DNA of 64,000 nucleotides from Paracamarosporium sp. OC-R06-R3 (Eukaryota; Ascomycota; Dothideomycetes; Pleosporales; Didymosphaeriaceae): contig JACVRA010000325.1 of the NCBI GenBank assembly GCA_019828545.1, positions 154,776-218,775 on the forward strand. The letters run 5' to 3'. The notes under the pieces are model-generated. The model made no database searches and had not been told where the DNA came from. It saw only the letters and a program-made list of their open reading frames with translations. A program made the position numbers and the translations under genes. Positions 23,542 through 32,279 of the stretch are shown here, piece by piece. How positions within the stretch are numbered: position 1 is the first letter of the stretch; each line of letters begins with the position of its first letter.

Positions 23542-24664
23542 TTTGGACTGAGATGTTATATTGTACGTTGCGTTAGGGGAGGTGAAATGGAATAACAACA
23601 GCGATATACTAAGCCTTATAATCTCGAGTGGTCTATTGCATGTCGGTGTAGAGTTTTCATGAAGTCGTAGCCCTGGAAGAGGCAGCAGCATCACGTAATC
23701 TTAGCCAAGGGCACTAGCCGCACGGTCCTTGCCATCGTCTATATAATCTCGTCAGTCCTCTCCATCTCTCCCTTTTTTCTTCTTCATACTTACCTTCTTG
23801 GGACTATCCGAGCTCATGAATTCGGGTGTCAATCGTTCTCGCCTGCATTGCACAGCGCGGAGCTGGGAGCGATTTCAGTCTCCTTCGGGGGCCTGACCGG
23901 GGCAATTTTTGCTGGTCGTCATTACCTTTTCATTGTTGCTGAGCCGCTGGCCAAGCTTCGAGGAAGAGTGTTCGATTGTGAAGGAAGATTGGTGGAAAGC
24001 TAGCCACACGGCTCCGTGAAGGATGGATTGTTGTGGGTTAGGGTAGTTGCGATGGATGATTCTCGAATTTCGACGCGTTCTATGTTATCTACTGTTGGGA
24101 CACGATTAGGAACACGTAGTTATGTCACGCTTGTTGCTGCTCAACTTTTACTTTACGCGTCTTGCCATTCCCATTGCACATCGCGGTATGATCTCACTCT
24201 ACCCATTGACGCTGTGACGCGTCCGGGAAACAATGTTCTTAAGTCGAGTATGTTATGCAGGCGCACGGCAAGGCTTATCTCAAGCACGACGATGCCGCGT
24301 TGCCGCTGTCGTGAGTCGCTTGTAACACTCTACAGTGGGATATTATATCTCAACCCAGTCTATTCCTTAGCCTGATAGGCCCCAGCAGTGGCTGTCTTGG
24401 AAGTCTGTCTTCTGACAGTCGACCAACGAGCGTCGCTCTGCCTTGTGGTGTCGTATCTTGGTCTTTCTTCCTCAGATCATCGCTTTTCAGTGACTGACTC
24501 GAGGCTGTGTCATCGTTTCCTCGATCTACCATCGTCTTGTTCCAAAACTAGGCTGCCGTAACGAGTAATGTACTTGTCCAGCTTTTCAAGTACAACCTCC
24601 ATCCTTCCCTTCCCGTTGTTTCATTCACATCGGAAGCTCCTTGAACTTTTTTTCGCCGTCCATC
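23542..24664. other. Intergenic region with no supported gene
   Basis: About 1.1 kb between the 3' ends of the HET gene (plus) and the GGQ protein gene (minus). The largest frame (24016-24375, plus) has no family resemblance. Nothing else was recognised. Confidence 0.5.
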
Positions 24665-25192
24665 TCAACCCTCGCTCTTCCTCTCCCCAACCTCAGGCCC
24701 CAATCCCTCTGTTACCTCCTCACTCGGCCCCTCTGTACCCATCTCATCCGCCTCCTCCTTATCTTCCTTCCCCTCTGCTAACGCCCTATACTTCCTCCTC
24801 TTCTTCTTATCCGCACTCCCCTTCTTCCTCCTCACCTCTCTCGCCTTAATCGCCGTCCTCGCCGAATCTCCCAACTCCAACTCCTCAATCCTCTCCCCCA
24901 GTATCTTCCGCGCCGTCTTCCTATTCTGCGACCGCGACCTCGTGTCCTGGCATTTCACGACGATGCCCGTGGGCAGATGCTTGAGCTGCACGGCGGAAGA
25001 GGTCTTGTTGATTTTTTGACCACCCGGGCCGCTGCCCTTGAGAAAGTTTTCTTCGATCTCGGAGTCGAGGATGGCGCGCCGGGGCGGGAGAGGCTTTGCG
25101 GAGAGGATGGGCGCGCTGGTGAAGGCACGGAGGGAGGGGCGGAGGCGTAGGTGGAGGGAGGAGAGGCGGTGCGGGAGGAGTGGGAGGGCCAT
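24665..25192 (-). CDS. Mitochondrial class I release-factor-like GGQ protein (mtRF-R/Rso55 type)
   Basis: A single exon of 175 aa. The N-terminus is Arg/Leu/Ser-rich and amphipathic (MALPLLPHRLSSLHLRLRPS), typical of a mitochondrial presequence. Residues about 45-85 hold the RF-1 domain core: ENFLKGSGPGGQKINKTSSAV followed by a LPTGIVVKCQDTRSRSQNR segment. The GGQ motif is the one that hydrolyses peptidyl-tRNA. No codon-recognition domain is present and the tail is highly basic then acidic (RRKKGSADKKKRRKYRA), the architecture of ribosome-rescue factors such as human mtRF-R (C12orf65) and yeast Rso55. Release of stalled nascent chains on mitochondrial ribosomes is inferred from the family. 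The C-terminal tail is Glu/Gly-rich and poorly constrained. Confidence 0.88.
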   Translation of the reverse strand: MALPLLPHRLSSLHLRLRPSLRAFTSAPILSAKPLPPRRAILDSEIEENFLKGSGPGGQKINKTSSAVQLKHLPTGIVVKCQDTRSRSQNRKTARKILGERIEELELGDSARTAIKAREVRRKKGSADKKKRRKYRALAEGKEDKEEADEMGTEGPSEEVTEGLGPEVGERKSEG

Positions 25193-25547
25193 TGCTATGG
25201 GGAGTGGTTAAGGGTGGAAAAGGTAAAAATTGGAGGCATTCATCGCAGCATGATGTGTAGAAAGAAGTGAATACGAGCTTGTCTAGATATCTGCGTCATT
25301 CACCTTGGCTGGTCTGTTGCTGGCCGGCGCGCACCTCGCGTTTCATCCGGAGCAACCGCACCAGGAACGCCCGATTCGGAGCGCGCGAAATTTCCCCAGT
25401 CCCGGTTCGTCCGCGCGCGCCGTTGCTCGACGGCGCCCCTTCACCATTCTACCCGTTCAGCGCCGTGCAAATAAATCTTCCACGCTCCGTTGCTCCAGGC
25501 TTTAGTTCGGAGAAGCACTACCCACACTACCCCGAGTCCATTGGAGC
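25193..25547. other. Divergent promoter region
   Basis: A 355-base spacer separating the start codons of the minus-strand GGQ factor and the plus-strand small membrane protein. It is GC-rich with no TATA box seen, and is presumably a shared bidirectional promoter. Confidence 0.55.
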
Positions 25548-26062
25548 ATGCTAGATTCAGCCTCCGTGTCTACCGTCATCCTCCTCGCCGCCGCTTCCGC
25601 CCTCCTTCTCGCCGCAATGTTCTACCCGTCCTCGCTGCTCCGCTGGGTCCAGCGTAAGCGGTACCAGTACGAAGTCACGTTCTCGCTGTACATGTTGACT
25701 CCGACCGAGAAGTTCATTCTGAGTACGTGGTTTGCCTGCTTCGCTCCCTTCCGCCCCTGACATGCGATCACCTCACCTCCTAGTCCATGAGCATAGGAAA
25801 CTATATCGAATGCTAACGAAGAACTTGTGCAGATTCGCTACTCTTCCTCCTCCTCTCGCTCTTCATAATAGCCGCTTCGCTGTACCTCCCCGAACACGTC
25901 GCCTTCATGGCGAACCGCATGTTCTACTACTTCTCGGGCGACTCTTCGCACTTTACCTCGCAAGTGCCGCCGAAGCCCTCATTTGCGACTGCTGCGACAC
26001 AATTTCTCAGCAACAACGATGCGTTACGGCAAGGAGGACCTGCGGCCGGACATGAATTGTAG
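25548..26062 (+). CDS. Small subunit of serine palmitoyltransferase (ssSPT/Tsc3-like)
   Basis: Exons are 25548-25722 and 25833-26062 (110-nt intron), giving 134 aa. Two hydrophobic helices are visible: STVILLAAASALLLAAMFY near the N-terminus, and NSLLFLLLSLFIIAASLYL starting right after the splice. The segment YQYEVTFSLYMLTPTEKFIL followed by NS, then LYLPEHVAFMANRMFYYF, aligns well with human SPTSSA/B (YQY, LYML-P-E, FNS, then a helix, then a P-H motif). Small SPT subunits sit in the ER, activate the Lcb1/Lcb2 heterodimer and tune acyl-CoA choice in sphingoid-base synthesis. The assignment rests on this remembered alignment across the spliced junction. The C-terminal 40 residues look unstructured and fungal-specific. 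Confidence 0.78.
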
Positions 26063-27078
26063 TGAGAGCCTAATCGTGGCTGCGCCGATATAAGGAGATC
26101 GACGTGCTGCAAGTCGGTGCAAAGGGTGCTTCGCTTTTTTTCAGACCCCTTGCACACACCAGCATATGGAGACATGGAGTAATTGAGCTTGTGCTACAAG
26201 AGCGCTGCGGCATAAGGGTCGGGCGCCTGGGGTCGCTCTTCGCATACCTGATCATGGATACCCATGCCGTAACTTAGACTCAGGGGCGTCATTGTACATG
26301 CGAGAAAGGCGTTGGGACTTCCAAGGCCTCCATTCGGGCCGTTGTGTTACCTGCTGAAGATGGCATACTACTTAATGTTAATGATTCACACCACCATGCA
26401 CATTGACTGCTCGCGTACGTGCCTCGGCCGGGGTTTCTTCTGCCTGGAGCATGGACATCGTAGAGGCCAGCGCTCGAAGCATTCTAGAAACCTTCTGGAA
26501 GGCGGCTAAAGTAGACCATGTCCGCTGGGATGCCTGTTTCATGCGACGAACACCGTGTATTTGAAATCATTGTGCTAAAGGGTATCCCTGAACCAGGTTC
26601 TCAGCCAGTCAGATCGACACGACATGACAACGTCAACCCAAGCAACAGCAGGAATGAGCGGTTATATGTGGCACCACGCGACGATCAGGCCATGGGTAGA
26701 TATGGATATGATTTGGTGATAAGAATATGTCGTGCATACTTTCCAGCGTCGCGCTGCAAGAAGCATATCATACAGGATATCCAAATGTGTACATGGCAAC
26801 TAGCCGAAAGACAAAACAGAGACATGAAGCGCGAGATGAAGGGGTACAGCGAACTGTAACAATACCGAAAGTAGCCATGTGCTGCGCCCAAATCGATCCA
26901 AAAAAAACCAACCTGCGTTCTTGTCCAGTGTTCCTCGCACATAAAGATCAGGAGTCTAATCCATTCGTATAGCCAGGAAATGGAAACTCTGCCGATGGCA
27001 ACGGTGTGTGTCATGGTCCTTGCTCATATACAGTCTCTGTGTGCTATCGACATGAAGCAAAACAAAGTCTGGTCATCA
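26063..27078. other. Intergenic region with no supported gene
   Basis: About 1 kb between the 3' ends of convergent genes. Only short overlapping frames are present (the longest 113 codons), without recognisable features. Confidence 0.5.
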
Positions 27079-27657
27079 TTACTTCTCGAAAAGCACACGC
27101 ACAGCGTTTGTAAGAGCGGCGGTGGAGTAGTCATTGAGTGTTACTAAAGTGGGGAAATCTTTCAAGCCATATTCGTGTATCTGTCTTGCTGCACCATTCG
27201 AGACAAGGAGGAGAACGATAGGTACATTGGCCAGAGATTTGTTTGCGGCTACTCTCTTCATGACGTCCTGCGCAAATCGAACCTGTCGCTCATAGGCTCG
27301 TGTATCGTGGTTGAGAACATTTTGCGAGGAACATATGACAACAACGATGGCTCCGCTAGCGGGAAGGAAGTCGGCATGCGTTTCCGTCATGCCGTGATCA
27401 AGGCGGTAAGGGACGTGGCGTACTTGTCTTGGAAGAGCTCGTCCTAAAGGTTCGAAAGGGTCCATGTTCTTTGCTAGCGAGCTGCCGGGAGGATGGGGAA
27501 CAAAAGGCGTGAACATTGTAATGACTTCCGCCTCATTGAGGTGTCGAAGTTTAGTGATTGCCTGTGAAGAGTCTCGGACGAGCATCGGGTCTCCTGCTGT
27601 GGGGGCACTTTGGAGAAGCGCGGTGAGGTTCGATATTCTAGGTGCTGGTGAAGGCAT
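27079..27657 (-). CDS. Unrecognised alpha/beta-type protein
   Basis: A single exon. I do not recognise this gene. The first ATG at 27723 lies only about 21 bases downstream of a TATAAAA box on the minus strand (about 27744-27750), too close for a normal leader, so the second ATG at 27657 (MPSPAPRISNLTALL) is preferred, giving 192 aa. The protein has a Pro-rich RHVPYRLDHGMTETHADFL segment. Two well-formed hydrophobic beta strands follow, each leading into a helix (GAIVVVICSSQNVL; NVPIVLLLVSNGAARQI), and an amphipathic end (STAALTNAVRVLFEK). This suggests a small Rossmann-like or flavodoxin-like fold. It has no signal peptide or membrane segment. Codon use and length suggest a real gene; function is unknown. 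Confidence 0.55.
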   Translation of the reverse strand: MPSPAPRISNLTALLQSAPTAGDPMLVRDSSQAITKLRHLNEAEVITMFTPFVPHPPGSSLAKNMDPFEPLGRALPRQVRHVPYRLDHGMTETHADFLPASGAIVVVICSSQNVLNHDTRAYERQVRFAQDVMKRVAANKSLANVPIVLLLVSNGAARQIHEYGLKDFPTLVTLNDYSTAALTNAVRVLFEK

Positions 27658-27743
27658 CTTATGTGTATGCGTTGGCTGTAGTCGTGATGATGGTAGGTAG
27701 GTTCTGACCCTGCAATCGCCCATAATGGCCGTGGAACTAGTGC

Positions 27744-27750
27744 TTTTATA
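27744..27750 (-). promoter_or_regulatory. TATA box of the unrecognised gene at 27.1-27.7 kb
   Basis: Reading on the minus strand gives TATAAAA, about 90 bases before the preferred ATG at 27657. It is the main reason for rejecting the upstream ATG at 27723. Confidence 0.45.
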
Positions 27751-29458
27751 AGTTGGTAGAGCAGTAGGCCGAAACCATTCCCTTCGGTGATAGCGCGACG
27801 TTCCAGGGAAAGACAGACGGCCGTGAGTGAAGTGCGTCAGTCGTGGCCTTACAAGCGCCGGGGCAGCAACAATGAGCAGCGACCTTTGTATTGCTTATCC
27901 TGGGTACACAGGATACCCAAACCTCGGTTTCTTTGGAGATATATTCCGGGCTTCCGGCTGCGGCATCGACAGGCGTCGGATGCTTGGAGAAGTGACTTCA
28001 AGATTGATGCTTCAACTTCAAGGTCCGAACCATGCAATCAGCTCTCGAAGCCAAACAGCACGGTAAAGGGATGATGGAAGCGTGTCAAGGTTAGTTGATA
28101 AATATCAAAGAGTATCTGTTCGCAGACATCAGCCTCAATGCTGTTGAGGAGGCGAAGTGGATGTATTAATGCTGGCGGACCGCCAACTGGACCGTGAGGG
28201 TAGTGCGATATCTCTCGGTCTGTGACGTTAATTAAGCAACACGTCTTCCAAATATAACATCAATAATATGCTCGGGGTGACGGTCAAGGTGCTACGGCAT
28301 GAGTGAAAGTAAAAGGTAGTACGAAGTCAAGGGCACATATGTATCCGCGTGCTGATAAAAAGCAACAAAGGCGGCGACAGGCCAGCGGAGCGACACCGCT
28401 GCAGGGCGACGTCGTTCGAAGGCCCGAAGGACCGCTGACACACGGCATGATGCCTCAATGTGGCTTGGTTGCACAAAGGATCATAGTGCAGTGGGCCAGT
28501 ATCCGTCTGTCGTTGACTTGCTAGATGTTGGGTCGTAAAGGCTTTTGGCGGCAAACGACCAGGCAGCACCCGGAGGGCGTGGCGAACCGCCCCTTTACAT
28601 GTGACATATGGCAGGATCGAATATTGAAACAAGCACAGGCTGATGGAGATGGAAGTCTGAAGGCTGCGGTGATTGAGCGGAGCGGCCATCCTCCTGACCG
28701 AATCGACCCTCTTGGCCGACGGGCAGAGAGAGGAGCAACGGACAGTCCTGTCAAGGCAATGCGGCAGCCGGCACCCGGGACGCGAGAGCTGAGGCAAAGG
28801 ATTCGCTATATGTGTGATATCGTCGATATGTACGATACGCGGGGGGCTTGAACGCTTCCGGAGGACTCTGCAGAAACGTTGTGAGTTGTATGCTGGCTGA
28901 CGAGGCTTGACAGCCACTCAGGGCGTGCCAGCCGACGGACGATCCATCGATGCGTGCTGTGTAACGTGGTAGACGGGCGCTTCGTGGCCAGAAACCGGCG
29001 GAGGGCAAAAGTTAGATGGCGCCCACCCCAGTGATCAAGGGCATATGCGGGTGACTGCTGCAGGCAGATTGAGTGCGCAATTGGGCGCCGTAACGAGCCT
29101 CAGCCGAGGCCGCGCGCCGGACATGCCTCGAGCAGCCAGCCCGCCTGCCGGCGGGCGCAAGAGCTGTGCGGCGAGGGTTGCATTGGCGATGCGGGTAACT
29201 CGATGTTGACGATGATGATGCAAGCAGGCGTCCGGTCAGGCGCGAGGCGACACAGAACGTGGGCGCCGAGATGCCCAGGCGTGAGCGGTGGTGGTGCCTC
29301 GTGAGGGTCAGTCCTGTGCGCTGTTGCTTGCTGACTGATGCGTCCCGAAGGGGGAAGGCGCCATCTGCCATGTAAATAGTAGGGCTACGCGACCACCAAC
29401 GAGCTCTCTTCACGGCTGACCGCCCATCTTACTGCGTGCATGAACAAAGGCCGGCGTG
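27751..29458. other. Divergent intergenic region
   Basis: About 1.7 kb between divergent genes. It is GC-rich near the CENP-I start. Overlapping frames on both strands (for example 28327-28917 minus and 29012-29413 minus) look fortuitous. A short upstream ORF (ATG at 29440, TAA at 29512-29514) overlaps the CENP-I start codon out of frame. Confidence 0.5.
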
Positions 29459-32023
29459 ATGCCCTCCGTAGCCGATCGTATGACAGCTCCTGCTTCTCAG
29501 CCGCCCACCGCTAATGCATCGGCAGACGAACGGCCCGCCAGCTTGCACGACGCGCTAGAGGCATTGGAGAGAGGTTTGCATGCCCGCGTGCAACTTGAAC
29601 TGCTGCTGATCAGGGGAACAGCCTCCAGCACGCCGGCGAAGCAGCGACTTGTCAAAGTCTCGAGCATCGTCGATGTCATATGTCGCCATGCGTTTGATGT
29701 AGGACTGGACCAAGACTCGCTGCAGACTGTTGTACATGTCGTGTCGGTCAAGACCGAACTGGACCAGACAAGTGTAACCACCCTCATCAAAAATCTCTAT
29801 CCTGCTCAACGGGTACCCGCCGACGTCGTGGTGACCATTGTGGGTGCCCTTGGACAGGGCAAAGGCAAACCCACGCCTGGCTCCCAAAATGGACTCGTCA
29901 AGTGGCTCATAACCGTTCACGATATCATTGCTGATCCCAACGTCTTGTCGCGTCTGTACGGTGTGTTGTTCGGCTTGCTCGATTCGATCAGCATCAGGTG
30001 GGTATCGGCTAAGCCCGAACTCTGCTCTAGAACTTGCTAAGCTGATCAGAACATCCTTGTGCCATTTGCTCTCTTTGATCACCCTCCGAAAGCACGTGAA
30101 ACCGTTCAGAATCGAGCAATTGTACGTCGATGTATGACTCGTTACGAGACTACCTTCACCACCGCTACTGACACGACTTTAGACTGGAGCTCGCCCGTGG
30201 TCCTGGTAACGAGCCCGCTCTTCAAGGCCTTCTCCGCATTTACAAGGATTACTACCCCGATATAATTCTCGGAGGCACATCCGCGAGCCGAAACTCATTC
30301 CCCCCTGTAAGTAACGACTGCCGTGTTGCGTGCCACATGCGTACGTTCAAGTGACCGCTAACCTTAACAGCCACCTGATGCCGAGTGGCGGTCCAGAATC
30401 CTTGCGCTACAAGAAAGGGCTGTTGCAGGAGAAGAGTCTGTGTTTGAACAACGAAATGGCTTCAAGGTCGCGAGGAAGGGGCTGATGAGAGCTAAGGATT
30501 CAGCCATCCCAGATGTCCATACTTTTCACACCAATGAGGCAAGTAACGCAAAATTCGGGTATTGACTACCCGCTGATAAGTACAATAGTCTTCAGTGACA
30601 CTCGAGGGGATCGACAACGTAGAAGACTTCATTGAGAAGCTGGAAAGGATCGAACCCCCTGGGCAGATGGTCTCATTTCTCACCGATCCGCTGCTACAGA
30701 AATATGTGGAGCTGAGCGACTCACCAATCATCGCTCAACGAATACAACTATGGCTATCGGTGTGCCTCGAAGATCAATACAACGCATCCAAACAAGGTGC
30801 AGTTGACACGCGCTACTTATCCAACATTCTTGATGGCCTGCTCAAGCATGCCCAGTACACAAAGGTAATCCCAATATCGTTCACGCACCCAGGTTGCACA
30901 CTTACTATTGTTAGATACTGCTACCGATTGTGCAGTCATTCCTCAAAGAGTACCTGCTTATTTGGGACGGACTGCAGAATGTTGACACCGTTCTCGACCT
31001 CTTGTCTTATATTCCAATACAACCTTTCGCAGGCGAGTTGCGTCTATCTCCGCTCAACCATGCACAGCCTGACTCATTATAGATGCACGTGTAACTTTCC
31101 TGCAGCCACTCGAAAACGCCATCCCCACTTACGATCTGCAATCATGCGAACACCTCTTTAGATTCTACACCTCACTCTTCCGACAATGGACGAACCAAGC
31201 CTCGACGCAACCCTCTCGATCTGGCTCTGCCCTTGCACACCCTGACCAGCGCGCTCTATACGATCTTGCCACACATTTCGCAACCCTGTGTTTGTCGATC
31301 AGCCTCTCGCTACCATCAGACTCTCCTTTCACATTAGCCATCACATCCACCATCTTGACCTTCTACGAGCAGCTCTCCACATCATCGAAACCCTATCACA
31401 CTCCCATCGTCCTCCCTCCGACCTCCCTTGTATACCTTCTCTCTCTGTCATCCAGCACAACAGTCTTCGCCCGCATAACCGGCATCATCGCAAATTACAG
31501 ACATGCATTCAGCGCCCATCCCGCGCCGATCCAAAAGTACTACCCAGAGGACATGATCAACACATTCAACAGCACCTTGCGCGACATACACAATCTGCTC
31601 TGGACATCGCGTGCCCTCTCCATCGACCCTCCCAAATCCATGGGCCTGTACTGTGAACCCGAGCTGCGCGACGCTCTACACGTGTATCTTACCCAGCTCG
31701 ATCACGAGTACGGAATCCATGCCGCGTTCAACGTGTCTAATAATCCAATTCTCTCCTCGCTCTCACTAGCCGCTTGGCTTAACATCGAAAACGACGAGAT
31801 CGAAAAAGAAGGTTATGATCCCGAAGCGATAACGCGACATGAAGGCCCTGTGAGTCAGCGAAAGCTGGGGATGCTGAGAGCGAGCGGTGGTGTTGATGTG
31901 GATTGGGACTCGTATAGGGTGAGGGTGTTAAAGTGGATGGATGAGAGGGGTTTGAGGGGGCCGAGGGATTTCATGTTCACGGCCTCTAATCAGTTACGGT
32001 CGAAATTTGGGGATCAGGTCTAG
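29459..32023 (+). CDS. mis6: Inner-kinetochore protein CENP-I/Mis6
   Basis: Seven exons: 29459-29997, 30050-30121, 30183-30306, 30371-30542, 30596-30864, 30915-31032 and 31083-32023, giving 744 aa. The all-helical N-terminal half carries Mis6 signatures: HAFDVGLDQDSLQTVVHVVS, LIKNLYPAQRVPADVVVTIV, NGLVKWLITVHDII, LYGVLFGLLD and SLCHLLSLITLRKHVKPFRI. After it come PSRNSFPPPPDAEW-like linker text and a helical C-terminal half ending LKWMDERGLRGPRDFMFTAS. CENP-I is part of the CCAN and supports CENP-A loading and microtubule attachment at the centromere. Intron 6 (31033-31082) has a GC donor (CAG|gcgagt); no GT donor in reach keeps the frame. The ATG follows a GTG in the same frame. An overlapping uORF may limit translation. 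Confidence 0.88.
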
Positions 32024-32279
32024 GAACCGAAGATAAAGGAGCTCAAGGGGTTATATGTAATGGTCTTATGATGTATGATATCGTAAAATGCTATGTCACG
32101 AGTTTTAATAGTCTTTGTTCAATCCTCGAAGGGTGATGCAAAGGCCGTGTTGATTCAGATCTCTAGCTAAGTACTACACTAACTAACCAGACAGACCCAC
32201 AGCCACAGGATACCAATAATTCTTATCCCGATCAGCATCCGTCCCACACCCAATGTTCTCTTTTTTCTTCCCAGCCACA

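Noticed and set aside
24568..24849. Ser/Pro/Leu-rich plus-strand frame
   Set aside because: Low-complexity antisense to the tail of the GGQ protein gene.
27658..27723. Upstream ATG (MGDCRV...) for the unknown minus-strand gene
   Set aside because: It lies only about 21 bp downstream of a TATAAAA box, so it is probably upstream of the transcription start.
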